From positions 186,001-250,000 of the forward strand of contig NZ_JAHLPN010000002.1 in the NCBI RefSeq assembly GCF_018917935.1: a stretch of 64,000 bases of DNA, read 5' to 3'. Below the pieces are notes generated by a model that did not search any database, was not told the DNA's origin, and saw only the letters and a program-made list of their open reading frames with translations. This stretch comes from Kineothrix sp. MSJ-39. Lineage in GTDB: Bacteria; Bacillota; Clostridia; Lachnospirales; Lachnospiraceae. A program made the translations under genes and the position numbers. Each line of letters starts with the position of its first letter. The stretch's first letter is position 1. Positions 18,211 through 27,762 of this stretch are shown one piece after another.

Positions 18211-18236
18211 AAAAACACGGTTTTCACCGTGTTTTT
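18211..18236 (-). terminator. Terminator after the D,D-carboxypeptidase gene
   Basis: Stem AAAAACACGG/CCGTGTTTTT around TTTTCA. It lies 77 nt past the dac stop and immediately upstream of the next promoter, insulating the two units. Confidence 0.85.
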
Positions 18237-18312
18237 CCCGCATTTATTGTACAATATGTTTACTTTTTACTGCGATTTTGACTTTTTGTCCACCTTCAGC
18301 GTGCATTATGCA

Positions 18313-19518
18313 CTATTCAGTGCTATTTGTACCGAGCACAGTCTTGTAAATCTCCACATGATCATAGATACATCTCCAGCTGCTTGTGGCATTTCCGGTC
18401 ACACAAACATAGGCATTTCCCGCCACATCCTGCGCATAACTGGCAGCGCAGTTACCCGACTGCACCACATAACCCGTTTTGGCACCGAGCACCATTTTGC
18501 CGTTGTCTTTATCCTCGATCCGTCGTAGAAACCAGTTGGAAAGAATGATGCCTTCCGGATGCTGCTCCGTCACGGATGTTGTATAGGTGTGTGCGGACAA
18601 CACTTCCCGGCAGAACGGATCATCCATTGCCGCCTCTAAAATCATTGCCATATCATAAACACTGCAGTGATGCGCTTCGTTATACAGACCGACGCAGTTT
18701 GTAAAATGTGCTGTCTGGGAAAGTCCCATTTCTTCCATTTTCTGATTCATCAATGCCACAAAGGCTTCTTCGGAGCCAGCCACATATTTGGCAAGTGCGA
18801 CTGCTGCCTCAGCACCGGATGGCAGGATCGTTCCATAAAACAGATCTCTGACCGTCACCTGTTCATCCAGTTCAAAGCCCGCATTACTGCAGTCGTTGGA
18901 ATAGCTGTAGTCCGTATCCTCTATTGTGATCGTCACCTTGTCATCCAGCTTGCTTTCATCGATCTGCTCTGCTGCCACAAGCACCGTCAGGATCTTTGTC
19001 ATAGACGCCGGATTGATGACCGCCTGTGCATTCCGCTGCTGCAGAATCGTTTTATTTCCCACATCTACCAAAATAGCGTAGCTGCTGACAACCTCCGCAG
19101 GCACATCTGTTGTTTCCGGTGTTTCCTCCGCACTGTAGGCAACACCCGGTTCTGCAGCCTGCGCCGTCTGTCCGTCTGCCGGCTGTGCATTAGCCGGTGC
19201 TATCTCGCCATCTGCGTCTGCTATCGCATTTTCTCCATTTGCATTGTCGCCATCTTCGTCCGTCCGGATCTGCGTGACATCATCTACTGCCTGTCCGGTC
19301 TGCGTCTGCTTTGTCTGCGCTGCTTTCGGCTTATGCAGTGCTACAATAAGTCCGATCGCAACGGCCAGAACGAAAAGAGCCGGAATTCCGATCCTGCAGG
19401 CTCTCCTGATCCGCATCTGCTGCTGTTTTTTCCGCCGCATTTCCTCACGCCTTCTCTGACGCTGCAGCTGTCTTTTTTCTTCTATTTCCCGATCTACTTC
19501 TAAATAATCCTGTTCCAT
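18313..19518 (-). CDS. D-alanyl-D-alanine carboxypeptidase (peptidase S11, DacF-like)
   Basis: 401 aa. A very basic cytoplasmic N-terminus precedes one TM (about residues 42-61) and a Thr/Ala/Asp-rich linker (about 62-140). The S11 penicillin-binding fold has S172-M-T-K175 as the SxxK nucleophile motif and K347-T-G as the third motif. The second motif, normally SxN, reads S234-G-A-E, so the Asn is missing. Unlike Bacillus DacA/DacF, which have a cleavable signal and a C-terminal amphipathic anchor, this one is held by an N-terminal TM. It should trim the terminal D-Ala of peptidoglycan stem peptides outside the cell. It is monocistronic, and AAAGGG lies 4 nt before the ATG. Confidence 0.88.
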   Translation of the reverse strand: MEQDYLEVDREIEEKRQLQRQRRREEMRRKKQQQMRIRRACRIGIPALFVLAVAIGLIVALHKPKAAQTKQTQTGQAVDDVTQIRTDEDGDNANGENAIADADGEIAPANAQPADGQTAQAAEPGVAYSAEETPETTDVPAEVVSSYAILVDVGNKTILQQRNAQAVINPASMTKILTVLVAAEQIDESKLDDKVTITIEDTDYSYSNDCSNAGFELDEQVTVRDLFYGTILPSGAEAAVALAKYVAGSEEAFVALMNQKMEEMGLSQTAHFTNCVGLYNEAHHCSVYDMAMILEAAMDDPFCREVLSAHTYTTSVTEQHPEGIILSNWFLRRIEDKDNGKMVLGAKTGYVVQSGNCAASYAQDVAGNAYVCVTGNATSSWRCIYDHVEIYKTVLGTNSTE

Positions 19519-19568
19519 TTTACCCTTTTACACTTTCTTTTTGATTCTGCACTTCTTCCAATTCCCGT

Positions 19569-20774
19569 CTATCTTGTCTCTTCGCTCTGCATCTGTATTT
19601 CCGTCCCATTCTGCATTCCGGGCTCGTTCTCTGTCTGTACTGCATCATCGTAAGTTTCCAAAAAATGATGCTTCACGCCGTCCTTTTTATATGCCACGAC
19701 AGTGCTTAAATTCACATTTTCCACGCTGCGGAATATATTGGATTCCACAAACGGATTGACCTGCTTCAAGGTTTTGATCAGTTCCTTGATCTCCACACGC
19801 TTGGAACGGTTTTCGTTGTTATTGCATGTTGTACACGTATCCGTAAACTTGCATGCACACTGGATGAAATGCAGATCATTGTAATCACGCCATGCCTTGA
19901 TATCGTCCTCACGGATCAGATACAGCGGACGGATCAGTTCCATGCCTTCAAAATTCGTGCTGTGCAGCTTTGGCATCATGGTCTGTACCTGTCCACCATA
20001 CAGCATTCCCATTAAAATCGTTTCTATGACATCGTCGTAATGATGCCCGAGCGCGATCTTGTTGCAGCCCATTTCCTTTGCAAAGCTGTATAAATATCCC
20101 CGGCGCATGCGCGCGCAGAGATAACACGGTGATTTTTCTACATTGTATACAGAATCAAAGATATCTGACTCATAAATCTGGATCGGAATCTGCAGTCTTC
20201 TTGCATTTTCCTCGATCACCTGTCTGTTTGCAGGGCTGTAGCCCGGATCCATCACAAGAAATTTTACCGTAAAATCAAATTTATGGTGCAGCAGAAGCTC
20301 CTGAAACAGCTTTGCCATAAGCATGGAATCTTTTCCGCCGGAAATACAGACTGCTATGCGGTCGCCCGGCTTTACCAGCTCATAATCCTTGACTGCCTTG
20401 ACAAATCTGCACCAGATCGTCTTGCGGAATTTCTTGCGGATACTCTTTTCCACTTCCTTGCAGTAATCCTCTGCTTCCTGTTGCTTTACGGTATCTAACA
20501 GCCATGCGATATAACCGCCCTCCAGACTGACCGCATCATACCCTGCTTCCGCCAGTTCTTCTGCCGCTTCTACACTGAATTTTCCTCTGCTACAGCAGAT
20601 GACCTGCTTTTTTGCCCGGTCAAGCTGCCCGTTTTCTGAAAGCAAATCCTGCGGGATCGCAACTGCGCCCGGGATTGCACCGTGTGCGATCTCCTCTTCG
20701 CCTCTGATGTCGATCAGTTGATAGCTTCCCGGGGGAAGCAACTTAAATTCCTCTAATGAAATACTGTTTTTCAT
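19569..20774 (-). CDS. Rhodanese domain fused to a TtcA-family tRNA 2-thiocytidine synthetase
   Basis: 401 aa from an ATG preceded by AAGGA at 6 nt; the longer frame from 20813 would overlap the SulP gene and is disfavoured. The N-terminal rhodanese domain (about residues 1-95) carries the loop CSRGKFS with its likely persulfide Cys. The PP-loop ATPase domain has SGGKDSM (about 140-146), the CxxC motif CYLCARMRRGYLYSF, GHHYDDVIETILMGMLYGG, and further cysteines in CACKFTDTCTTC. TtcA thiolates C32 of tRNA using a 4Fe-4S cluster. The fused rhodanese could hand over sulfur directly (inference). It follows the SulP transporter by 16 nt in one operon. Confidence 0.85.
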   Translation of the reverse strand: MKNSISLEEFKLLPPGSYQLIDIRGEEEIAHGAIPGAVAIPQDLLSENGQLDRAKKQVICCSRGKFSVEAAEELAEAGYDAVSLEGGYIAWLLDTVKQQEAEDYCKEVEKSIRKKFRKTIWCRFVKAVKDYELVKPGDRIAVCISGGKDSMLMAKLFQELLLHHKFDFTVKFLVMDPGYSPANRQVIEENARRLQIPIQIYESDIFDSVYNVEKSPCYLCARMRRGYLYSFAKEMGCNKIALGHHYDDVIETILMGMLYGGQVQTMMPKLHSTNFEGMELIRPLYLIREDDIKAWRDYNDLHFIQCACKFTDTCTTCNNNENRSKRVEIKELIKTLKQVNPFVESNIFRSVENVNLSTVVAYKKDGVKHHFLETYDDAVQTENEPGMQNGTEIQMQSEETR

Positions 20775-20790
20775 GTTCTGTCCTTCTTTT

Positions 20791-22932
20791 TTATGAGTTA
20801 TCGTGGTCGTCATGGCTCAGCTCTGCTTCGTACTTCCTGCGCAGGGCTATGATCAGCTCATAGACCTCCGGTCTTCTTTCTTTCAAATGTGCATCCAGGA
20901 TATGTCTTCTCTCCCGGAATTTCTGTGCCAGCTCAGGATGTTCCTGCGCGATCCGGTCATGCACTTCTTTTCGATGTGCCTCGATCTTTTCTGCCAGCTT
21001 CTGTTCATCCTTACCGGAAATATTGACGATCTCCTTCAGATGTTCTTCCAGATGTTCCAGCCATTCATCCTCGTCGAGTTCTTCCATATGTGCCCAGCGG
21101 CCATGCAGAAGTGCCTCAACATCGCCTGTCTCCTTGAGCTGTTCAATCTGCTTTTCGATCTGTTTCTCGATCATCACTTCCGCATCCTGTCCAAATGCCC
21201 AGACAAATTCCTGTACGCGGTTGTCCGCACGCTTTCTGGAAGCACTGCGTTCTGTATTATCAACACCGCCTTCGAGCGGATACGGTCTGCCAATTCCCAT
21301 ATCCTTGAGCGCGATATGGATCGTGCGTCTGACATGTCCTTCCTCGATCAGATAGCCAAGCCCCAGCTTGCGGAGCTGCTCGTTCAGTCCCGCAATGTGT
21401 TCCGTGATATAAAACCGGATATTCTGCTTCTGCAAAGACTTACAGAGGATATCCAGCCCATCCGCAGCGGTGATATCAATGCTTCCGATCCCGCTCGCAT
21501 CCAAAATGACCGCCTTTGTCTCCGGCGTGATATGATCCTCGATATCCTGCCTGAGCACCTGTATATTGGCAAAAAACAGATTGCTGCTGAACCGGTAGAT
21601 CAGAACACCTGACACCGCATGGATCTGGCTGCTTTCCTTCAGATCCCGGAAATGCCTGTGTCCGGGCTGAATGCCCAGAAAGCATCTGGCAGGCTTTGCC
21701 GTCCGGATGATGACCTCCGCAAAGGATAACAAAATACCGATCAGAACGCCGTTGATCGTACCTAAGAATAACACGCCCAGAAAAGCACCGATAAAGATCA
21801 TACACTCTGTCCGGCTGATCTTCCACAAACGGACTGCCAGATCAAATTCTGTGGCACCCAAAAGCGCAGAAATAACGATCGCCGTCAGGATCGGTACCGG
21901 AAGGTAACCAATAAAGCCTGTTCCGCCCAGCAGCAGGATAAGCATCGAAATACCTGCTACAATGCCGGTAAGCTGTGTCCGTGCCTGATACTGTTCTCCC
22001 ATCGCTGTACGGGAAACGGATCCGTTGATCGGGCAGCAGCCTGTCAGTGCTGCTATAAGGTTACCCATTGCAAACGCAAAAATTTCCTGATTGTCATTGA
22101 TCCGATATCCGTTTTTCTGGGCAAAGCTGTTTTCCGCAAGCAATGTTTCCGCCATAATGACGATCGCCACTGATAAGCTGATCGTTACCGCCTCCCTGAC
22201 AGGGATCACGGAAAGATCAGGCAGAGCAAATGGCATCAGCCCCGGTTCTACTGCGGATAACGTCACAACGCCCCAGCTCTTCAGCGGCAGAAACTTTGTC
22301 ATGCATGCGCCTGCTGCCATTAAAAGCACCGCCATCGGGAATTTTGGGATCAGCTTTTTGGAAAGAAGCAATATAAAAAGTGCTGCAAGCCCCAGCAAAA
22401 GGGATGGCAGATTCAGCTTTTCCAGACTTTCTGCGATATGCGCAGCAAGCTCGAAAAATTCTCCCACACCTGCACTGCCGCCAAACAGCTTCGGTATCTG
22501 CATCAGAATGATTGTCGTACAGATTCCCGTGATAAAACCGCCCATCACAGGTGCGGAAATATAATTGACAAGCTTTCCGGCTTTCATATACGAAAAGGCA
22601 AACAGCCAAAGTGACACAAACAATGTCAGAACCGGAACTGCACGCATCGCCTCCGCAGAGCCGCTTTCAATTCCAAGAGAAAGCAGTGCGGATCCGACAA
22701 GCGCCGCAGGCGCAGCATCCACACCGAAAATAAACTGCGGCGAAGTGGAAAAGACCGCAAAAAACAGGATCGGCAGTACAGAACCATACAGTCCGTAAAC
22801 CGCAGGCAGTCCTGCGATCTGCGCATATCCCATGGAGATCGGTATCGAAACCGCCATGATGATCAATCCCGCCAGAATATCTTTTCCCAGATTTTCTTTC
22901 TGATATTTTCTCAAAGTCGGAAATAAATGCAA
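20791..22932 (-). CDS. SulP-family anion transporter with STAS domain and charged C-terminal extension
   Basis: 713 aa. A Sulfate_transp membrane domain with 10-14 TM helices spans about residues 10-400 (AGLIIMAVSIPISMGYAQIAGLPAVYGLYG and GCCPINGSVSRTA), followed by a STAS domain (about 430-540) with the conserved VILDASGIGSIDITAADGL. About 160 further residues are highly charged and helical (EKQIEKQIEQLKETG, KFRERRHILDAHLKERRPE) and are not part of the usual fold. The start is TTG with GAGG 10 nt upstream. SulP proteins move sulfate, bicarbonate or dicarboxylates; the rhodanese-TtcA gene 16 nt downstream favours a sulfur anion, but this is inference. Confidence 0.9.
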   Translation of the reverse strand: MHLFPTLRKYQKENLGKDILAGLIIMAVSIPISMGYAQIAGLPAVYGLYGSVLPILFFAVFSTSPQFIFGVDAAPAALVGSALLSLGIESGSAEAMRAVPVLTLFVSLWLFAFSYMKAGKLVNYISAPVMGGFITGICTTIILMQIPKLFGGSAGVGEFFELAAHIAESLEKLNLPSLLLGLAALFILLLSKKLIPKFPMAVLLMAAGACMTKFLPLKSWGVVTLSAVEPGLMPFALPDLSVIPVREAVTISLSVAIVIMAETLLAENSFAQKNGYRINDNQEIFAFAMGNLIAALTGCCPINGSVSRTAMGEQYQARTQLTGIVAGISMLILLLGGTGFIGYLPVPILTAIVISALLGATEFDLAVRLWKISRTECMIFIGAFLGVLFLGTINGVLIGILLSFAEVIIRTAKPARCFLGIQPGHRHFRDLKESSQIHAVSGVLIYRFSSNLFFANIQVLRQDIEDHITPETKAVILDASGIGSIDITAADGLDILCKSLQKQNIRFYITEHIAGLNEQLRKLGLGYLIEEGHVRRTIHIALKDMGIGRPYPLEGGVDNTERSASRKRADNRVQEFVWAFGQDAEVMIEKQIEKQIEQLKETGDVEALLHGRWAHMEELDEDEWLEHLEEHLKEIVNISGKDEQKLAEKIEAHRKEVHDRIAQEHPELAQKFRERRHILDAHLKERRPEVYELIIALRRKYEAELSHDDHDNS

Positions 22933-23076
22933 CTTCTGCCATCCTCTTTCTATCTAATGTGCAGGCACATCGTGTTTTGATTTATGTCCCTGACAGCATA
23001 TTATTGTATCATTCTACTCCTATCCCGCGCAAGATACCATATTTCATCAAATTTTTACAAAATAAAACTTATATGA

Positions 23077-23085
23077 TGATATAAT
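23077..23085 (+). promoter_or_regulatory. Extended -10 promoter of element A and the ABC-FtsX operon
   Basis: TGATATAAT is a perfect extended -10 (TG-N-TATAAT). There is no good -35 at 17 nt; TTTACA lies 20 nt upstream of the -10. The predicted start falls at the first bases of element A. Confidence 0.6.
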
Positions 23086-23088
23086 ATA

Positions 23089-23316
23089 GTGATATCAGGG
23101 TCAGAGGTCAGAAAACACGATGTGCTTGCACAGGAGTGGTTTCATGACTTCCTGACCCGCCCCGATATGAGCATTAAGATATGCGAATGATGGAAATGTC
23201 CTGCATCTTTGATGCAGGATACAGCTCCAGCTCATCGCCGTAGGCGATTCTCATAGCTGGAGTTCCAGTAAAGGATTGTGAAAGTGCGATGCACGGAACA
23301 ATCCGTATGATATCAC
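23089..23316 (+). ncRNA. Structured repeat element, copy A (candidate non-coding RNA or leader)
   Basis: A closing stem GTGATATCA (23089-23097) / TGATATCAC (23308-23316) encloses further helices. P1 is GGGTCA (23098-23103) / TGACCC (23153-23158), followed by GAGGTCA/TGACTTC and an apical GTGC-TT-GCAC hairpin. An unpaired conserved stretch (23154-23174) comes next, then a TCCTGCATC/GATGCAGGA hairpin, a CTCCAGCT/AGCTGGAG hairpin (23225-23262), and a GGATTGT (23273-23279) / ACAATCC (23298-23304) helix. Element B at 27903-28070 on the other strand has the same architecture with compensatory changes. It begins at its own promoter and lies before the ABC operon. Confidence 0.7.
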
Positions 23317-23362
23317 GTAATTCCCATTATGAGCACAAAAGTGAAGCCCCCAGGAGGTCCCC

Positions 23363-24076
23363 ATGGAACAAAAAACCCCTTTTGTACAATTTCAGAATGT
23401 CTGTAAATATTATCAGGTCGGTGATAACCGGTTTGCCGCCTCGGATCACATCTCCTTTACGATCGAAAAAGGGGAATTCTGTGTGATCTTAGGGCCTTCC
23501 GGTGCAGGAAAAACGACCGTTTTAAATATGCTTGGCGGAATGGATACATGCGATGAAGGCACGATCCTGTTAGACGGAGAATGTGTCAGTTCCTTTGACA
23601 GTAAGCGTCTGACAACTTACCGCCGCTACGATGTCGGCTTTGTATTCCAGTTCTACAATCTGGTACAGAACCTGACCGCCAAGGAAAATGTTGAGCTTGC
23701 TTCCGAGATCTGCAAGGATCCGCTCGACGCGGATACCGTGCTTGCCGAAGTCGGTCTTTCCGACCGGACAGACAACTTCCCTGCCCAGCTTTCCGGTGGA
23801 GAACAGCAGCGCGTTTCAATCGCCAGAGCTCTTGCGAAAAACCCGAAGATCCTGCTCTGTGATGAACCGACAGGCGCACTTGATTATAAAACAGGAAAAC
23901 AGGTACTTGCCCTTTTACAGCAGACCTGCAGGAAACAGGGCCGTACCGTGATCGTCATTACCCACAACAGCGCACTTGCCGCCATGGCTGACCGCGTGAT
24001 CCGCATCGGCAGCGGAAAGGTTGTCGAGGAGAAACTGAACGAACATCCTACACCGGTAGAAGAGATTGAATGGTAA
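23363..24076 (+). CDS. ABC transporter ATP-binding protein (MacB/LolD type)
   Basis: 237 aa. Walker [10 protein letters not shown] (about residues 45-53), Q loop [10 protein letters not shown], signature [15 protein letters not shown], Walker [13 protein letters not shown] and switch His ITHN. The GALD sequence after Walker B is typical of MacB/LolD ATPases that power FtsX-type mechanotransmission rather than substrate passage. AGGAGG lies 5 nt before the ATG. The FtsX permease gene follows after 50 nt, so the two form a pair. It is cytoplasmic, acting at the membrane. Confidence 0.95.
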   Translation: MEQKTPFVQFQNVCKYYQVGDNRFAASDHISFTIEKGEFCVILGPSGAGKTTVLNMLGGMDTCDEGTILLDGECVSSFDSKRLTTYRRYDVGFVFQFYNLVQNLTAKENVELASEICKDPLDADTVLAEVGLSDRTDNFPAQLSGGEQQRVSIARALAKNPKILLCDEPTGALDYKTGKQVLALLQQTCRKQGRTVIVITHNSALAAMADRVIRIGSGKVVEEKLNEHPTPVEEIEW

Positions 24077-24126
24077 CTGCCACTCTTACATGCAAAGCCC
24101 TGTTTTCTTGAAAGGATAAGATACAA

Positions 24127-27100
24127 ATGACCCGAAGCTACCGCAAAAATATAAGACGAACCTTTAAGCATACCAAAAGCAGATTTATTGCCATCTTTTC
24201 CATCGTTGCACTTGGTGTCGGCTTTCTTGCCGGTCTGAACGCAACACCGGATGACATGAAGGAATCTATGGAAGCGTACATGGACGATGCAAACTTTTAT
24301 GATATCCGTGTAGTTTCCACGCTCGGTCTGACCGATGACGATGTTTCCGCCCTTGCTGCCATAGACGGCGTCAAAGACGTCCAGCCTGCCTACAATGCGG
24401 ATCTTCTCGTGCAGACCGGAGATGATACCGTCGTGGCAAGAGCACATTCGCTGCCACTGACTACCGGTGCAGAAAAGCAGGATATAATCAATAAGCTCTT
24501 CCTTGTTGACGGCCGTATGCCCGAAAAGTCCGGTGAATGTGTTGTGGAAGCAGGGGCTAACGATATGGCATCCGCTTATCCGATCGGTTCCAAGCTGGTG
24601 ATCAGCCCTGAAAATGAAGATCTGGACAGTAAGTTATCCACAACCGAGTACGAAGTTGTCGGTATTGTCCACAGTGCGAACTACTTCAGCTTTGAAAGAG
24701 AGCCCGCCAGTGTGGGAAACGGGCGTGTCAATCTTCTTATGTATCTGCTCCCGGAGGATTACGCTTTTGCAGCCTATACAGAAATTTACTTAACCGTGGA
24801 TGGTGCCCTCGCCGCCAACAGTCTGGGCGATGATTACGATCCACTCGTCGATGCTGTGAAAACCAAGATTGAAGCAATACAGGATCTGCGCTGCCAGACA
24901 AGATATGACGAGATCTATGACGAGGCGCAGCAGAAGATCGACGATGCATGGGATTCCTATAACGAAGCGAAAGAAGAAGCGGATCAGAAACTTTCCGATG
25001 CCAAAACAGAGCTGACAGACGGTGAAAAAGAGCTTGCGGACGGGCAGGCAGAATATGAACAGGGTGAAGCCGATTATGCGGATGCACTTTCACAGATCGC
25101 CGAAAACGAGCAGAAGCTGGCAGATGGGGAGATCCAGCTTAGCGATGCCAAAAGGAAGCTGCAGGAGGCAGATGCCCGGATCAGCAATAGTGAAACGCTA
25201 TTGCAGCAAAATGAAGCCAAACTGGACAGCGCCAAAACAGAGCTGGACAAAGGGCAGGCACAATATGACAGTGGCATGACCACTTATCAGAGTGGCAAAA
25301 AACAGTTAGAAGACGGACAGGCACAGCTTGACGCTGCCAAGGAGCAGCTGGATACGGCAAAAGCAGGCTATCAGTCCGGACTTGCCGGCTGTGTACAGGG
25401 CATGACCTCTCTTCTGCCTTCCATGACGGCGGATGGACTGGATGGCTTTCTTGCCTTTTTAAGTAATAAAGGCTATGGTGCGCCGCAGACAACTACCGCA
25501 TTTTTACAAAATATGGCAGAATACGGTGTTGCGCTTCCGTCAGTTTCCGCCAATTCCGTAGAGGCAGCTTATCTGGAACAGTGGATCAGCCAGCTTCTGC
25601 CTGCGATCTCCCAGCTTTACAGTGCCAGAGAATCCATTACAGCGGGACAAAGTGCTTATGATGCAAATGCCGACAAGCTGGCAGAAAACAAAAAGCTGTT
25701 GGCAGATAGCAAAGAACAACTTGCCCAAGCCAATCAAAAGCTTCAAAAAGGACAGAAACAATATGACGAAGGCAGAAAGCAGCTTGAAAACGGTAAAAAG
25801 CAGCTCGCCGGTGCCAAAGCCATGCTGGCGGGAAGCTGGGCTACGCTGTCCGGCAAACAGACCGAGCTGACAGACGGACTTTCCCGGATCTCCGATGCCA
25901 AAGCTTCTCTGAAAGATGCCAGAAACAAGCTGGACGATGCCAAAGCAACGATTGCGGAAAATGCGCAGAAATTAGCAGATGGTGAGATTTCTTATGAAGA
26001 CGCCAAAAAAGAAGTGGATGAAAAGCTGGCAGACGCCAGACAGGAGATCGAAGACGGACAGACAGATCTGGATACACTGGAAATGCCAAAATGGTACGTC
26101 TGGGGCAGAGATAAAAACGTCAGCTACTCTTCCTTTACCGCCAATATCGACAAGCTGAACGCTATCACGACCGTTTTCCCGGTCTTCTTCTTCCTGGTGG
26201 CAGCACTTGTCGTTTCCACGACAATGACACGTATGGTCGAAGAAGAACGCTTACAGATCGGAACAATGAAGGCACTTGGCTACTCCGCCAGGACGATCAT
26301 GCAAAAATATATCCTGTATGCACTGACGGCTTCCGTTTCCGGAACGCTCGTCGGACTTGCGGTCGGATTTAAAGCATTCCCGAGCATTATCTGGTCTGCT
26401 TATGAAATGATGTATTATATGCCTGCCATCGCAACGCCCTGGCGGCTTTCCCAGGCACTGTTCTCCGGCGGAACACTGATCGCGCTTTCCCTGCTCGTGA
26501 CAGCACTGACCTGTCGCAGCTCTTTATCCGAAGTACCGGCAACTTTAATGCTGCCCCGTGCACCAAAGGCAGGAAAGCGGATCTTATTGGAGCGGATCAC
26601 GCCACTGTGGCGTCACTTCCCATTCTCCTGGAAGGTAACCTGCCGTAACCTGTTCCGTTATAAAAAGCGTTTCTGGATGACTGTGATCGGTGTTGCAGGC
26701 TGTACTTCCCTGCTGATCGCAGGCTTCGGTATTTCCGATTCCCTCAATGCGATCATTACCAAGCAGTATGATGATGTGTTCCATTATGATCTGATGACGA
26801 TCGTTACGGAAGAAGATGCCCTTACGCAGGGCTCCGTGCAGGAATATCTGTTTGAAAATCCGACGGTTTTCTCGGATTCTCTTGCAATTTCGATCCAGTC
26901 AACCAGACAGGAAGCAGAGGACGGCGATGTGGATGTCTATCTGATGGTTCCGAAAGATCTTTCCGCCTTTGGCGATTTTGTAGATCTGCACGAACGTATT
27001 TCCCGCAAAGCCACACCACTGCAGGAGGATGGCATCATCGTAACGGAAAAACTGGCAAAAACACTGGGCATTCAGGCAGGCGACAGTATCACGCTGCAAA

Positions 27101-27762
27101 ATGAGGACGAGGAAAAAGCCTCCTTTACCGTAACCGGTGTCTGCGAGCATTATGTCAGCAACTATGTCTACATGAGTGCTGCCACCTATAAAGCAGGCTT
27201 CAAAAAAGCGCCCGTTTACAACGCAGCGCTCAGCAAAATGCCGGATGACAGCCAGACTATGCGGGATCAGGTTTCCGCTGTGCTTCTTGACATGGATCAT
27301 GTTGCCAGCCTGACCTTTACACAGGATAATGTGAAGCAGGTACTGAATATGCTCAATTCCATTGATGCGGTTGTTGTCCTCATCATTGTCTGTGCTGCAG
27401 GGCTTGCCTTTGTTGTACTGTACAATCTGTCCAATATCAATGTGGCGGAGCGTGTCAAAGAGATTGCCACGATCAAGGTACTCGGCTTCTACGACCGTGA
27501 AGTGGACAGCTACGTCAACCGGGAAAGCTACGCCCTGACAATAATAGGTATCTTCTTCGGTATTTTCGGCGGTATCGCCCTGCACCGGTTTGTCATTACG
27601 ACCGTTGAGGTCGATGCGGTCATGTTCGGCAGAAGTATCCGCCCGGTCAGCTTCCTGTACGCGATCCTGCTGACGCTTCTGTTCAGTATCATTGTGAGTC
27701 TTGTGATCGGACGATCACTGAAGAAAGTATCTATGGTAGAAAGTATGAAAGCACCGGAATAA
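24127..27762 (+). CDS. FtsX-family ABC permease with a large extracellular coiled coil
   Basis: 1211 aa. TM1 is at about residues 19-38, followed by a MacB-like periplasmic domain (about 40-255). Then comes a very long repetitive helical region (about 265-660) built on 11-15-residue units such as ELTDGEKELADGQAEYEQG and KLADGEIQLSDAKRKLQEA. Three TM helices and an FtsX domain lie at about 685-800 (VVSTTMTRMVEEERLQIGTMKALGYS), a second extracellular domain at about 850-1080, and a second FtsX domain at about 1085-1205 (NINVAERVKEIATIKVLGFY). No substrate is known; such pairs export peptides or lipids or regulate wall hydrolases. No kinase/regulator pair adjoins it, unlike peptide-resistance ABC systems. 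Confidence 0.9.
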   Translation: MTRSYRKNIRRTFKHTKSRFIAIFSIVALGVGFLAGLNATPDDMKESMEAYMDDANFYDIRVVSTLGLTDDDVSALAAIDGVKDVQPAYNADLLVQTGDDTVVARAHSLPLTTGAEKQDIINKLFLVDGRMPEKSGECVVEAGANDMASAYPIGSKLVISPENEDLDSKLSTTEYEVVGIVHSANYFSFEREPASVGNGRVNLLMYLLPEDYAFAAYTEIYLTVDGALAANSLGDDYDPLVDAVKTKIEAIQDLRCQTRYDEIYDEAQQKIDDAWDSYNEAKEEADQKLSDAKTELTDGEKELADGQAEYEQGEADYADALSQIAENEQKLADGEIQLSDAKRKLQEADARISNSETLLQQNEAKLDSAKTELDKGQAQYDSGMTTYQSGKKQLEDGQAQLDAAKEQLDTAKAGYQSGLAGCVQGMTSLLPSMTADGLDGFLAFLSNKGYGAPQTTTAFLQNMAEYGVALPSVSANSVEAAYLEQWISQLLPAISQLYSARESITAGQSAYDANADKLAENKKLLADSKEQLAQANQKLQKGQKQYDEGRKQLENGKKQLAGAKAMLAGSWATLSGKQTELTDGLSRISDAKASLKDARNKLDDAKATIAENAQKLADGEISYEDAKKEVDEKLADARQEIEDGQTDLDTLEMPKWYVWGRDKNVSYSSFTANIDKLNAITTVFPVFFFLVAALVVSTTMTRMVEEERLQIGTMKALGYSARTIMQKYILYALTASVSGTLVGLAVGFKAFPSIIWSAYEMMYYMPAIATPWRLSQALFSGGTLIALSLLVTALTCRSSLSEVPATLMLPRAPKAGKRILLERITPLWRHFPFSWKVTCRNLFRYKKRFWMTVIGVAGCTSLLIAGFGISDSLNAIITKQYDDVFHYDLMTIVTEEDALTQGSVQEYLFENPTVFSDSLAISIQSTRQEAEDGDVDVYLMVPKDLSAFGDFVDLHERISRKATPLQEDGIIVTEKLAKTLGIQAGDSITLQNEDEEKASFTVTGVCEHYVSNYVYMSAATYKAGFKKAPVYNAALSKMPDDSQTMRDQVSAVLLDMDHVASLTFTQDNVKQVLNMLNSIDAVVVLIIVCAAGLAFVVLYNLSNINVAERVKEIATIKVLGFYDREVDSYVNRESYALTIIGIFFGIFGGIALHRFVITTVEVDAVMFGRSIRPVSFLYAILLTLLFSIIVSLVIGRSLKKVSMVESMKAPE

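Larger units (their letters stand above)
22933..23362. other. Gene-free divergent region between SulP and the ABC-FtsX operon
   Basis: It holds the SulP leader, one arm of a 21-bp inverted repeat (22958-22978), an extended -10 promoter at 23077-23085, and the structured element A (23089-23316). The ABC ribosome binding site AGGAGG is at 23352-23357. No ORF is supported. Confidence 0.8.

Noticed and set aside
18667-19503. 278-aa frame on the plus strand opposite the carboxypeptidase gene
   Set aside because: Shadow of the real gene: composition is Cys/His/Arg-rich with no known motif, and the other strand has a full S11 enzyme.
20774-20813. 13-residue extension of the rhodanese-TtcA protein
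   Set aside because: It overlaps the SulP gene and lacks a ribosome binding site, whereas AAGGA precedes the internal ATG.
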